The notes: a model not told the origin generated them from the letters alone. A stretch of DNA of 64,000 nt from Neopestalotiopsis rosae (GCA_023078685.1 JALGAS010000001.1:1922001-1986000); one strand, 5' to 3'; positions 45,216-56,802 are shown, counted from the stretch's first letter. Program-made: numbers and translations.

Positions 45216-45477
45216 AACACAAGCGACGATGATGCACGGATCCCGCGCTTCGACCACAGTTCTAGCATTGGCTCAAGAAGCTCCATTCATGTCACATGCT
45301 TTTTCGAACGAAGCAGAACAAAAGTATCCACCGCACAAAATGTATCATGCACGTTGGAAGTCACTCGACTGGCCTTCAGCTCAACTATAGGCAATTCTGG
45401 TTCCATATTCTCATTGCATTACAGTGCCTGCAGTCATACTGTAGGTTTTGAGGGTGTGCTCAATAGTCTATGGATGC

Positions 45478-45600
45478 TGAGATACACTTCCGTGGTGGGA
45501 CACTCTTCTGTGGTGGGATACTTCTGTGTTGGGATACTTCTGTGTTGGGATACCTCTGTGTTGGATATTCTTTTGAGCCTTGGATACTCTTAAGTGCTTG
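45478..45600 (+). repeat. Satellite, third array with 15-17 bp units
   Basis: GGGATACTTCTGTGTT-type units, some shortened to 15 bp by loss of CT, followed by GCCTTGGATACTCTTAAGTG. Related to the 17-bp arrays at 2.9 and 44.9 kb. Confidence 0.75.
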
Positions 45601-46632
45601 GGCCCATCGGTATAACCGAGTAAAAATCTCGAAACTCAGCCTAGCCAAAGAGAACGAGGATGGCATGGCGCTACTATATGAATTTCACGACTTCCACCTT
45701 TAGAACTGTCTAAAATATAAAATTTCCCGCTACGGCAATTGCCTGGTCGATCCTGCACCTGTACGACGATCATATGAGAACAATTTGCCTTTGGAGAGCT
45801 AGTAAGCGGGACGATCAGAGACTACTGCAGTGCTCGATATGCTTCTGTGCGTCAGGTCACGACCTGAATCACATCCTGTATTCTGTTCATTGACGTCTTC
45901 CCGGCAGTGGAACACCGATGTTGTGCTTAGTTACATCAAGCTAAGCACGACAGAAGATGGCCAGTACGGACAGAATTCAGATCGTGTATGTTCTGCACCG
46001 AAACTTAGTTATCGCAGTGAGAATTTCCCTCCCTAGCGAAGACGATATGAGGCAATAACACTCACGAAGTAGATCTCAGCAAGGATGCCTACTGGGGATC
46101 GAATAAGGATCAACAGAAACAATAACAGCCACAGTCTTACATGGCGGCTCCTTCCCAGTGTAGTGATCTGCGCCAGCCAAATGTAGGTATCTTTGCACAC
46201 CGCCGACGGTCAGACCATGACCGCGCTGTTGAGCATTACTTGAAGGTATAATTATCCAACATATGAATCTACCTTGTTCTCCCTGAGAAGCACGTCAGCA
46301 TATCTGAATCGAATACAAAATCTCATTTAGTTATTTTCAGCCAGTCTGTTATTCACTAATTCGTACCCCTCTGTATCCCTCTTATTCGCTCCTATATACC
46401 TCCAATCCTCAGTCTATTCTGCCCTGTCACGAGATGCGCTCTTGAGAATTGAATCATTTCCGTGGAGGCGACAAGAGGCGAGACGACCAAAGGGCAGGCG
46501 TGTAGAAAATGCCTCGATCTATTTTTCTTGATGATGATCGGCATATGCAGCCTTCTCTCAAGTCCATAGCCCTCTTTGCCTGTTCGTGACGTATTGATAG
46601 TATGTCCTCCTGATTACAGATACCTGTCAGCT
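45601..46632. other. No supported gene
   Basis: Downstream of the BRCT gene. Nothing I can name. Confidence 0.35.
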
Positions 46633-48069
46633 CTACATGACCTCATGTGCCTCAACAACTCTTCCGAGAATCAGACTTTCGATAATTTGTTTATTCACAA
46701 GCGGCTCGACTCCAGATCGATCTGCTCCGAATGTAGTCCGCTTCGTCTTTCTTGTTTGGAAGTAGCTGTTTACTCGTTCCGTCTCAGCTGAGGTGTCTTC
46801 ATCGCAATAGACCCAATGACATATGCCCATATTCTCTCCGTCATCTCTAATTCTCCAATAATCATCGGTAGGCAGCCGTACGATCGAAGCCCCAAGGATA
46901 CGAAGCAGTTGAAGATAGGGCATGTGTTGGGCTCCTCGTCGTCTGGACTCTTGTTTGACAACCAGAACTACTGCGTCTTTCAAAAGTTGTTGCCTCTCCT
47001 GAACTGTCTGCTCCATCTGTGCATTCCTGATACTACTTGATTGCATTGACCGGGAGATATATGTCCCAAGCACATCGCTGTACCCGGAGCTGAGTAGATA
47101 TGGATGCCAGTCTACTACGGTTTGGGCTTGTAAGCAGCTTATGATCCATTTTGGCGATAAGCAGGGGATGTTCAGTGCAAGAGCTTGCATATACTTGACT
47201 TTTCTGGAGGGAGTTTCTGTGATCAGTGCTGTAAATGCAGCTCGCATGTCAGGCTTCACATCCAGAGGCCCAGTAGACTCGATTTTCAGTCCACACTGAA
47301 AGAGCTCTTCGAAGCCGTCGCGCAAAACTTGACCACCTTGGGAGACGATATCATTTCGAATGGATTGGAAAGCGCCAAAAGGTTGCAAAGATACCGCAAA
47401 GGTCATTGCATCGAAGACCCCAGAGCTTGCAGCCTGCACACATAGCTTCCTCCTTTTCCGTGGTACAGGAACTACAGGCCGCGAGCCGTCATCTTGGACA
47501 TCGGCTTTGGTATCGTCAAGAATATTCGGGTTATCGACGTCGGCTGAGGATTTGGTCAGGCTGACTTCTCTTCGTTTGGATGATCTGGTATCTTTCGTTT
47601 CAGCCAAGATATTTGTCGATGTGCGGCAATCTCGCAGAGGGAAGGTTGCCAATGTAGCCTCTGCTCTCCTTCGTCGACGTTGCGCTTGGTAATGACGATT
47701 TTCTGAGTCATTGTCGAAACTGTCCTCGCTGGTAGAGAATGAGCAATCACCAGCATTTGCTCGATCATTGTGGCCTGTGGGTGAGTAATTTGAAATCGGC
47801 TCAAATACCAAATCATCTAGAGTAACGTGAAGAGGAGGTGAAATCTGCAGATCTGCAACTGTCTCTGCAAATGCCGAGGTTGATGATCGCGGCGTTCTAG
47901 GGAATGTCCATTCGAAGTTGACCAAATGCGATGGGCTATTTGAGGAGCCAGCCACCGAAGGACTTGATGCGGCTTCCTTGGTCGATTGCAATGGTCTTTC
48001 TTGTTCAGCAATAGTGCCATATAACCTGTGATAACGGTCTATGATAAGTTGAGATCCGTTGTGAGACAT
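46633..48069 (-). CDS. Rad9/Crb2/53BP1-like BRCT protein, 478 aa
   Basis: Single exon, ATG at 48069. Residues 1-215 are low-complexity with a basic RRRRRAEA patch and VPRKRRKLC (NLS-like). A tandem BRCT region follows from about 217: FDAMTFAVSL, VSQGGQVLRDGFEEL, VKYMQALALNIPCLSPKWI and VVDWHPYLLSSG in BRCT 1; DAVVLVV, LLRILGASIVRLP and HWVYCDED in BRCT 2. The string YMQALALxIPCLSxxWI with VDWxPYLL is characteristic of the checkpoint mediator Rad9/Crb2. Those proteins are usually much longer and carry a Tudor domain before the BRCTs; none is visible here. It is either a short paralogue or a 5'-truncated duplicate with a new start. Confidence 0.78.
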   Translation of the reverse strand: MSHNGSQLIIDRYHRLYGTIAEQERPLQSTKEAASSPSVAGSSNSPSHLVNFEWTFPRTPRSSTSAFAETVADLQISPPLHVTLDDLVFEPISNYSPTGHNDRANAGDCSFSTSEDSFDNDSENRHYQAQRRRRRAEATLATFPLRDCRTSTNILAETKDTRSSKRREVSLTKSSADVDNPNILDDTKADVQDDGSRPVVPVPRKRRKLCVQAASSGVFDAMTFAVSLQPFGAFQSIRNDIVSQGGQVLRDGFEELFQCGLKIESTGPLDVKPDMRAAFTALITETPSRKVKYMQALALNIPCLSPKWIISCLQAQTVVDWHPYLLSSGYSDVLGTYISRSMQSSSIRNAQMEQTVQERQQLLKDAVVLVVKQESRRRGAQHMPYLQLLRILGASIVRLPTDDYWRIRDDGENMGICHWVYCDEDTSAETERVNSYFQTRKTKRTTFGADRSGVEPLVNKQIIESLILGRVVEAHEVM

Positions 48070-49083
48070 GATAGCGAGATGAATATTTCTGAGAATTTTG
48101 TGATTGTTCTCATTATACAGTAGTGTTTATGCTCGTTGGGGAATCAGGACAACATGACGGTTGGGAGGATGAAAAGCAGTGGGAAAGAGGGGTGACCCGG
48201 AAAGGGCTGTGTGGGTTTTTGAATAGTTTCTTCCAAAGGCATCCACGATTGGAGATTTATTTTTGATTCAGTATCGCTTAGGATGGCTTTATTTTCAGCT
48301 CTTTAGCTGAACCCTAAGCCCGTCAGCTTTTCATCGTGCAAACACTCACATAGATACCTTACGTCACCAAAGACCGTCCACTGATGCAATCAGATGTGTC
48401 TAAGCAAATGGCATGTTGTCATTGCTTCTGATGTCTTAACAGTGCTAATAAAAGAGACGCCATTTTCAAGTAGCGAAAGAGAACACAAGGCTATGGTGAC
48501 CAGAAAGTCGTACACAAAATATGATCATTTCAATGCAGAACCATGACTCAACTCTACAGATAGGTTTACGTACACTGATCACGGGTCTCACTCCGTGATC
48601 AAGGTCACTGGAAGCATGTTATCCCACCGCTTCCTAAATCCAATCTTGTTGTCCACGCAAAGGAACACTATCACTTCAATGCTCGCCTTTTGCTCCCGTC
48701 ATACTCTGGAAAATAATTGCACGGCTCACGTCTCATCGTCTGCACTAGCTTCCGGATCTATGACTTCATTACATGAGCTCATTCCATTCAATCGACATTC
48801 CAATCAGCGGTATGAACAGTCCAGTTGAATGTGAAGTCTCAAATTTACGCGAGCCAATCTTAAATGCCATTATTTGTCAAAGGTATCGAGTAGAACGTAT
48901 TTGAATCGCGGCAAGAGCTTTGAGGCGATTAGTGAATACGACTAGCCCCCTTTTTTCTATACCATTCCAAAATTGTTCGAGTTGAGGTCGGTCTGGAGTT
49001 AAGTTGAGGCGAGCAAGATCCTGTGGTGGTTTATTTTCACTTGGAGAGTTAACGTGGTCCTATTGGCAATGTTGACAGGTTTC
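48070..49083. other. No supported gene
   Basis: Upstream of the BRCT gene. 48842-48990 read on the minus strand (LARLNLTPDRPQLEQFWNGI) may be a 3' exon of the next gene, but the splice phase does not fit cleanly. Confidence 0.35.
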
Positions 49084-49623
49084 TTACCTGTATATCAGAG
49101 CGCAACTCCACTCGATCACTCGATGCTGCACTGTGTGTTCATCCTTTGCGACTGCGTGATGTATATCCATAGCTGTTTGTACGTATGCTATAGCGTTGGC
49201 ATGGTTGTGTAAAAGTTGCGATAGCCATGCTACCCACACGTGCGCAATGACGCTTTGTAAATCCCCATGTTCCTTGATACCACTAATTAACCCCATGATT
49301 TCCGCAAGTTGGGGCCTCAAGTCGGCATCTGGCTTCGAGAAGCGATGATTGATGGCGATGACCAATAGGACAAGAGCGTACTTCGTCAGTCGACTGTCAT
49401 CCCCATCATCCATAACGATTGTACCGTGCGTCAGCCCAAGTGCGAAGGCTTCCAAAGTGTTCAATTGCTCGAGCGAAAGTATCGGGTATTGGGGTAAGCA
49501 CGATTGGCGAAACTGCTGAAAGTCGTAGCGCGCGCTCCATAGCGGCATCGTCTGTACATTTCTTGGGCTTCGGGCTTCTTCGACCTTGTTTGATGGATCA
49601 GCCATCCTCGAAATGGAGTACAT
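49084..49623 (-). CDS. Hypothetical protein, about 180 aa, 3' end unresolved
   Basis: Minus strand; the first ATG of the open frame is at 49623 (MYSISRMADPS). The sequence is clearly protein-like: FRQSCLPQYPILSLEQLNTL, LVLLVIAINHRFSKPDADLR and VIAHVWVAWLSQLLHNHANA. The frame closes at ATATACAG|GTAAGA, a good donor, so the listed end is probably an exon end. The obvious downstream exon (DRPQLEQFWNGIEKRGLVVF) is off by one phase, so either another acceptor or a 1-base indel is involved. The helical look recalls a middle region of fungal transcription factors, but I do not recognise it. Confidence 0.5.
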   Translation of the reverse strand: MYSISRMADPSNKVEEARSPRNVQTMPLWSARYDFQQFRQSCLPQYPILSLEQLNTLEAFALGLTHGTIVMDDGDDSRLTKYALVLLVIAINHRFSKPDADLRPQLAEIMGLISGIKEHGDLQSVIAHVWVAWLSQLLHNHANAIAYVQTAMDIHHAVAKDEHTVQHRVIEWSCALIYR

Positions 49624-49680
49624 GTCGCGCCCCGACAACCAGACTAATTCGACGGGAAGGTGTTGGCAGCTGTCGTTCAA

Positions 49681-50957
49681 AGGTTCGCCTGGGTGTACGA
49701 GCGAAGGGAACAGCGATAATAATGGTATTGAAGGAGGTCTTTCTCTTAAGTACTCATCATATCCCCTTGCATCGCCGCTCCCATCGAACTAACAGGGATA
49801 TTGGGATCATTTGCGGCATAGGCTCCAGCAGAAACCTCAAACTGCTATGGAGAGGAATCCCCATGACGGTCCTGATCTATGTTGAGGCTGTGTTTCTCTT
49901 GTCCTTCCAATCACATGTGGACTAGAAATCTGAGTACAGACGGTCTACTTCCGGTGATAAATTGCGCAATTCCCCGGTCCTGTAGAATTCCCAGCGCCTG
50001 AATCTGCAGAGCGTAGTCTGCCTACAAAAAGTCATGTCAGATCGCTTGGAGACGTTATAACGTCGGGGATGATTCCCGGGTTGACAGATCACCACCCCTC
50101 GTTACAGTGGATGATATACTCCCTGAATACGTCACTAAAGCCCATATTTGTGAGTCCCAACTGTGTTCATATGGTCGAAAAGACGGCTGTCTTTATTCGG
50201 AGACCTTCGATTTACGCGGAACCTACTCGAGAGTGGCCATTGTTTCATGTGTCAACGTAAACCATTGTGTATATTCAAGGACAAAATTCTTTTTTTTTCT
50301 TTCGGTCCGGATTCTACTCATGCGCCATTTTCTATGAAACAAATCAGATCGAGTCTGTCCGCAACACAAAGATCGATCATACATGCTACAAGTGTTGTGG
50401 ACGAGCTTCATATTGGCTGGATACTCACAAGTGCACAGCTGCCATCACAACATCGAATAGACTTTGCAAACTCAATATCGGACTTCGCTGGTACCTTTGT
50501 GAGCTCTAGTGTCACTAATGTAACCGGTGCAGCCGATGCATTGCGGGCAGACAGACACGATATCGTCATTCGACCATATGATTCATGAGTCATATCATCA
50601 AGACTAGGAGATAGACACAGTGGTGTTTGATCGCTGCCAACCACGACACGATGTTCAGCTGAATCGACTACCGTTCAGTATAGAACTGAATGTCAAATAC
50701 TCGACGGGCGATACTTGTCCAGATTCAGCCGGAGGTTTTTGAGGAGGTTGCTATGAAAGATCAAGAAGGCTGGGTCTCAAGGAAGCCAATTATGTGATCT
50801 TGAGATTGATATCGTGAGCACCAGTACTGCAGAAAAGAGCTTCCAGTATCATAATTATATCGTTTCGGTAGACTATATGATTGCCAACCCGTCGCAGCAA
50901 AAGGTATACGGGAAATACATGTGACTCATGCCGCCAGCTTGTCAGTCCCTCCCAGTG
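49681..50957. other. No supported gene
   Basis: Several overlapping motif-free frames, mutually exclusive. No repeat structure seen. Confidence 0.35.
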
Positions 50958-52044
50958 TTAGTATTTGATGAATGTTTTGTTCCTCTGAGAAGCTATGCGC
51001 TTCGATTGTCTAGTCCCAATGCGAAAAATGTATGGACTAGCCGATTTTGAGCCTCTCATGGCAGCAATTCTTGATGATTTTAGGACTGGATTTATCCTTC
51101 GACTCTGTTCCATCCTAATTGCTGTTCTCCATGTTTTCATAATGTTTTTACTGTCTCTTGCCAATGGTGATCCTAGCGAGACACGCTCTTCGGTCTCAAA
51201 AGTGCTCAACATATACGACCGGTACCAAGTTGATTCATCCCCCGAGCTGTTTTGATTGTTTTCCTGGAGTTCTTTTTTTGCCATGGCGTCGAAGCAAGCC
51301 AGATCATACCTCAGATCACGGATGATGTGCGTCTGCGGACGAACATCCAATGAGAGACCAATATGAGGTGCGGTAATAGCCTCACTGAAATCGTATAGAC
51401 TGCCGTTGAGGTAACTCTCCTTTCGAATCTTCATGTTGTAGATTCCCAATTCGTTTAATTGCTCGAGACGGCTCTTCATGAGTGTAAGCTCAGATGGCTT
51501 GTACCATGAATGATATTGGATGTAGTCCTTTACTATAGCCCTCAATGGCTCATGCATATTTTCGGATGATCGATTCCAGTTATTGATACTGAATTGTTGT
51601 TCAATCTGGCGTTCTATAGGCTCGTGTAGATACGCATATCCGTAACAACGAACAGCGAGGCCTTCGTGTTTTCCATCGGCTGACAAAAGCCCGAACGCCC
51701 GACACTCAGCGAAGAAAGGATCCAGTTGGCCTCGGAAAACTCTGTCACTAATAGGTTTCTGGTTGTACCCAAACAACAATGGGCGAATGTCGTTGATACT
51801 GACGAATTTGAACTGCGATATTGTCAGAGTCAGTGAGATGACCAAACTTGTACTCTCGACGTACAATCTTGACTGCATAAATCTTGCCTTTGACACTCAC
51901 TTGGAACACTCGGCTATGTGCTCCTTCAGTGGAGGCATTCTCATTCTCAAAGTGCAGCAATTTGATGAAACGGGCATCGGCGAAGTCTCCATTGAACGGA
52001 AACAGCTTGGGTCCTCTGATACTTGGTATGGGATCCGACATCAT
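50958..52044 (-). CDS. FTA2-like protein (Sim4 kinetochore-complex family domain), 344 aa
   Basis: Exons 52044-51865 and 51812-50958, minus strand, with a 52-nt phase-0 intron (GTACGT..GCAG). Splicing joins VSVKGKIYAVKI to FKFVSINDIRPLLFG. ATG at 52044. The kinase-like N-lobe motif (HSRVFQVSVKGKIYAVKIFK), DPFFAECRAFG and LAVRCYGYAYL match the fungal FTA2-like family, named after a Sim4 kinetochore subunit of fission yeast. The C-terminal half carries FSEAITAPHIGL and HIIRDLRYDLACFD, followed by a basic tail. In filamentous fungi the family is greatly expanded, so a kinetochore role is not implied. It is the intact member of a local group of three. Confidence 0.72.
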
Positions 52045-52876
52045 GCCTATCTTCTCTCAGTCAAATGCAACATGCGGGATTTCTGAGCTGCAGTTCTGAT
52101 CGCGGCTCGACCCCATCATGTTCTATTTTACAAAATCGGGAAAGTCTCTGGAATATCCAAGCAGGCTCGGTACGGTGTTTTGTTTCGAGACAATTCCATT
52201 GGGTAAATCAGCTTTGGCACCATTTGAACTCACAAACAGCAAAGTACGACATATGCAAGGTTAGGCATCGAGCTCCACTCACACAAACTGGGGTTAATTT
52301 CCGGTTATTGCGATTCGGATGACTGTAGATTGGTGCTTCTGTCACTGACTCAAATATCGGTGTGCTGAGCACGGATCGCCGCCAACGAATAGTTTCCATG
52401 GGTGCAAGGTCAGCGCCTCATATGCACAACCACGCTTCTCGCTGCGCGTCCCCCTACGCCATTTGACCCACTGCGCAGAACACAAAGAACAGATACGAGA
52501 TAGCATACAAGCGGGGGTAAGCAACGAAGGAAAAATAAAGCGTAATCCTTGAGGGTCATTCACCAACGTGCTATCCGAACTTCGACCACTTGTCACGAGT
52601 GATGATTGGCTGAAACGCTGCGGAAGTTGTAGACTCGCCTGGTAACCATTGTAAGCAGCAGTAAGCACACGTGGTTGGCTAGATTGCTCCCTTTCCCGTG
52701 GATCGCAGTCCCGTTGTGGATAACCATACATTCGCGTCACTGCGAGACATACCGACCGGGATTAAATCTTTTTCAAAAGAGCAGCAGCATGTCGCTCTCC
52801 ACCACAGTTTCACCATAACTGTTTGCTCCCATAATGGCAGCATAGCGTTCGCATCTTTGAAAAACAGCACTCAGTT
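52045..52876. other. No supported gene
   Basis: Upstream of both the FTA2-like gene (minus strand) and the FTA2-like relic (plus strand), so a divergent promoter region. No motif-bearing frame. Confidence 0.35.
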
Positions 52877-53105
52877 ATGGCCGAACCAACCCACAGCCTC
52901 AACCGTGCTGAGACGTTGAAGAAGTTATGCCACGGTCCGAAGATATACGAGTTCAAACACCGGGATTCACCAATTCAATAGTTCAAGAGACTCGATACTG
53001 ACCGTGGAATCGAATCGGACGGAGAAGGCGTGGTCTTCAAAGTAAAGATCAAGTCTCGGTTGTACGCCCTGAGAGTGGTAGACTGGAGGGCTCGGTCATG
53101 TTTGA
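52877..53105 (+). pseudogene. FTA2-like relic A
   Basis: ATG at 52877 (MAEPTHSLNRAETLKKLC). It matches the start of relic B at 54466 residue by residue, including the block GEGVVFKVKIKSRLYALRVV. A TAG sits in frame after SPIQ (about 52979), and similarity fades at about 53105 before the second exon. Dead copy. Confidence 0.7.
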
Positions 53106-53801
53106 TGATATGATTGAAGAAGAGGGAATCAAGACAAAACTAGAAGCCATGCAAAATGTGTTGTACTGCGAAAAGCTACGGTCATCCAGATATCAGCAAA
53201 ATATGGACTGACCTACAACTTACCGGCTACTATATCTCGAGTCATCAAGCATCAAAACAACAGAGCCTCTCGCCATACTAGATGAGGCACTAGGTTATCT
53301 GAGATCAGGATCAGGTCCAGTGGCGGCGTGAAGGTGAACCTTGGTTTCCTCCCTGTCCGTGCATCCTTGATGCCTGATCCTCTCCTGGTTGTTGACAGGA
53401 GGAAACACATGCGCTTCAAGCTCGATACTGATAATATAGGCTTGTCCTACTGGCGGTCTGATCCCGAAAGCGTGACGACGTGACATCCTATCTTTGCATC
53501 GGATTGAATCGTCAAGCGCCCAAGCAGGAGATGACGACAATGAGCTATTTCGGCTGACAATCTAGAATCGAGACCCTCCATTGGCTTTCGTGGTGCATCG
53601 CAAAGAAGTCGTGCAGAAAGTCATAATTGGTGCTCTGAAGCATCTCAGGATTGCTGCTATTTGAGGATAAGCCTCGTCATGGTAAAAACTCTATCGCGTT
53701 GTGTTGTTCATACAAGCGTTTTCAACCCAAACTAATGCCGACTCGCGAGCGGCTGCGCCAGGGCGGTGGAGAATGGATGAACATTACTCTGGCCAAATTT
53801 G
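53106..53801. other. No supported gene
   Basis: Decayed DNA between FTA2-like relic A and the first 23-bp palindrome. No readable second exon. Confidence 0.35.
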
Positions 53802-53824
53802 GATGTCAGTCTGACTGACATCCG
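53802..53824. repeat. 23-bp palindrome, copy A
   Basis: GGATGTCAGT-CTG-ACTGACATCC, 10-bp perfect arms. Flanks GCCAAATTT and GCATTCGGC extend the symmetry imperfectly to about 41 bp. Followed by ATAGCTTTGAGG. Confidence 0.85.
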
Positions 53825-54465
53825 CATTCGGCATAGCTTTGAGGGACGGCCAACGGATGCAACATTGTCTTGTGGTTATTGGTTCTCAAATTGTATGAAC
53901 ATCAAAGGGGAGAGATGCAATGGGATGAAACTCTGATAGCGCCGGCCAATTCCCCGTCGCCGTCTCTGCGCGACGCAGGTGGCCTTTCGACTCGAATGCA
54001 TACACCTCTCTCGCCAGTCTGGGTCATATGCGTTGGCACCCTCTTGGCCAATAATATTTGGGTGGCCGGCCCGCTGCGATAGGGGATCACCGCGGCCCGT
54101 ACCATTATCTAAATTGGGACATTACTGACAGCAGCGAAGCCGACCATACGTTTCTGTCCTTATGGACGGACAAGCCAGTTTGGATGCATGATAGACAGAT
54201 ACTTCGCAGTAGCAGGCACGCGCGGTTGGCCAAAATGGCCGCCTATCACGGAGAGCAATCCCTGTGACGGATGTCTGCATGTGCCCCAGCTTATGAACGC
54301 GAGACATGTATGCGAGAGCCGGAATGGGGAGGCCGAGACAGGAATCGAGCTTTGTGTTAGAAGAACAGGAGAACGTCCCTCTTTACCCCATTTCTACCAC
54401 ACTTGTTTCCTACCAGTCCTGGGGAATGAATAATCGCATATTTCTGGATTGATTCACATTTTACA

Positions 54466-54937
54466 ATGCCAAAACAAGTTGGGGATTTGAATCGTGCTGA
54501 GATGTTGGTCAAGTTGTGCCCTGACCCGAAGATACATGCATTCGAACACCAAGGGGCATCAATTGAATGGCTCGAGAGACTCGAAATGGATCGTGAAGAC
54601 TCGGAGGCGGAGGGCGTGGTGTTCAAAGTAAAGATCAAGTCTCGGCTATATGCCCTGAAAGTAGTGAGCAACCTCCTCGACCACCAGACGAGCTTTGATT
54701 TTTGAGACTCACCTGCAGGCACAGTTCGACTTTTTTGACCCTTCGACAGATCGCTATTTCTGGGGTCCGCTACTCGATAAGTCAGATGAACCATTTCCCT
54801 TGAGGAATATCGTGTATTACACAGACCCATTCTACGCAGAATGCCATGCTTATGGGCGGTTACTCGAAGCCCAGCGCAACAGGGGAGTAAGGTCGGCGGT
54901 AGCGGTAACGTGCCATGGATATTTATTTCTTGAGTAA
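54466..54937 (+). pseudogene. FTA2-like relic B
   Basis: Exon 1 54466-54663 and exon 2 54719-54937, with a 55-nt phase-0 intron (GTGAGC..GCAG). It reads EGVVFKVKIKSRLYALKV, then QFDFFDPSTDRYFWGPLLDK, then YYTDPFYAECHAYGRLL and VAVTCHGYLFLE, then stop. The family continues well beyond this point. One frame over, the missing piece follows directly (SNQDRRQLEKRGRRKG and on), so a frameshift at about 54930 created the stop. Only the N-lobe-like half could be made. It may be transcribed, but I judge it non-functional. Confidence 0.72.
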
Positions 54938-55601
54938 CCAAGACCGACGACAACTTGAGAAAAGGGGACGGCGGAAGGGTTCTTGTAGCTTGCGACCATT
55001 TATGAATCGTCGAAGCACGTGTTCATTTTAAACGCTAATACAACAAGATTACCCCACTGCCTTGTTATTGTCTCAGGGTCAAAGAATCCAATTTTGATTC
55101 CGCCTGTACTCAATCCTGCGTCTACAATATTCGTGCTCTTTAACTTACACTTTGTGGCTCACAATAGGTCTAGTAGTAAACATTTCCAACCATCCTGCAC
55201 CCTCGTGTTTCATAAAGCCAACGAAAATCAAATCTTCACGACAAGAAGGGAATTAGCCTGAAGCAAATAATGAGGTCAGATAGTTTGCAGAATTATAGCA
55301 CTGGGAGAAGACTTTTTGATTAGAGTGCAGTACTGGCGCGTTATTTCTCTTTCCCGATTGCGGTAGAGAGTTTGTTGTCCGCCAGGGTGGCTCAACAGAG
55401 CTTTGTCACAGCGTGTACATGGTTTCACCCGTCTTTGCTAATCTACTGGGTGATACTACCTGTCCAGCTACCATGATCTAGGAACAGGAAGCAAAGAACC
55501 GCGTGTTCATGGCCCTATCCCTCATAAAAGGGTCGGGACTTAATCGAAATGCACGAGAATCTTGATTATTTATCAAATTTCTCTACGTCAAAACAATCTA
55601 A
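54938..55601. other. Frameshifted tail of relic B, then no supported gene
   Basis: About 95 bp after 54933 continue the FTA2-like reading in another frame and end at a TAA. The rest to 55601 has no motif. Confidence 0.4.
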
Positions 55602-56183
55602 CTATACATCTCTGATACCCAAACTTCGTGCCTTTATCTCCACCTCTGCCCACAGGTTTGGATCACTAGTGTATTCGCGGTAATAGCTACAGAGCCCTCG
55701 ACCGTAGAAACTTGATGATAATGCCCGCAGCGCATTTTGGATATACCGATCCCGAGCTATTTCACTTGCGAGCAAGACGCCATGGACATCAGCATCATGC
55801 CTGCTTGGCTTAGAGACGTCGTACTGGAGCCCGGCCTCGGATGCCAATAAGTACGGAATGTCAGAATCGGCGAACCATTGCATGGCTATCTCGCACACCG
55901 CGACTTCGTAATATTCCATATCTGGGGTTTTTCCAATTTTGTACAAATAAGGACTGGTGACGAAAATCGTTTGTTTTTGGTCAAAATCTGGAATAAGGAC
56001 GAAACATCGAGTCCAAGCCTCATTATCTAATGGTCGTTCAAGGTGAATAGATTGAGATGTCTGAATAAGCGTTAGTCCATTGCTTAGTACCCATAAAAGG
56101 TAAATTACCATTTCAGTTGTCTGTGATTCATGAATGATCTCTTGCTGGAAAGTCGTGCTGCTCCTACGGCTCAATCGCAACAT
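55602..56183 (-). CDS. Hypothetical protein, 177 aa
   Basis: Minus strand, ATG at 56183. A 48-nt intron is likely at 56108-56061 (GTAATT, perfect ACTAACG branch, TTCAG), joining HESQTTEM to TSQSIHLERPLDNE. Without splicing the frame is also open. Readable stretches: RCFVLIPDFDQKQTIFVTSP, YYEVAVCEIAMQWFADSDIP and DVHGVLLASEIARDRYIQNA. No domain recognised. An upstream exon may exist: the open frame extends 13 codons above the ATG to a TAG. Confidence 0.5.
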   Translation of the reverse strand: MLRLSRRSSTTFQQEIIHESQTTEMVIYLLWVLSNGLTLIQTSQSIHLERPLDNEAWTRCFVLIPDFDQKQTIFVTSPYLYKIGKTPDMEYYEVAVCEIAMQWFADSDIPYLLASEAGLQYDVSKPSRHDADVHGVLLASEIARDRYIQNALRALSSSFYGRGLCSYYREYTSDPNLWAEVEIKARSLGIRDV

Positions 56184-56222
56184 CGCGGTAGTGAAGCTGC
56201 ACCAACGATTTCCTGGTCTCAA

Positions 56223-56802
56223 CTATGACCACAATCTTAAGCACACGAGGTGTTGTAAGATACACAAAGAATAAGTCGACTAGACGATCATCACCGAGCT
56301 GTTTTCCTTTCCGTTGGCCGTGGTGAAGTAGTTATGTACCTGGAGGTTCTGGTAATACCGCGAGCGGGAACGGAATTACTGAGACGGAAATGTGAGACGG
56401 AAATGTTTACAAATGTTCAGCAGTCCATGCTTCACGGAAGAAGTGAAAATTGTTCGTATATGCGACGAGGGGCATAGCAATATATGAAGTGCAATATGGG
56501 TAGTAAGCACGCCTCGCGCCAGCTCTACAACAATTACGCGCCTGAGTTTTCGGCTTTCTCGGTACGTTCAGATAGAGCATGGGCGGTGGGGAAAGACGTG
56601 TATCGCTTGCACATCATGCAAGTATTGTCAAATTTTTGCTACTATCAGCAGGTAGATCAAGCTAGATTTGTCACGAATGGAAAAGGCCGCGCTGAAAATC
56701 ATAATAGCTGCAAGGTAAATGCCGGGCCGTTGCAGCAAACCTGGACCCCTGGGCATTTTGATAGTACGTTGGACAAAGATAAGCATTGTTTGGGCCCAAT
56801 CG
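56223..56802. other. No supported gene
   Basis: Spacer before palindrome copy B. Contains a short tandem GAGACGGAAATGT pair near 56380-56405. Confidence 0.35.

Noticed and set aside
49681..50957. Several 60-140 aa plus-strand frames
   Set aside because: Mutually overlapping, no motifs, no splice sites that join them into anything recognisable.
52342..52740. 132-aa minus-strand frame
   Set aside because: No motif, several equally long overlapping frames on the other strand.
54357..54953. 198-aa minus-strand frame
   Set aside because: Antisense to FTA2-like relic B, whose plus-strand reading has recognisable family motifs and a proper intron.
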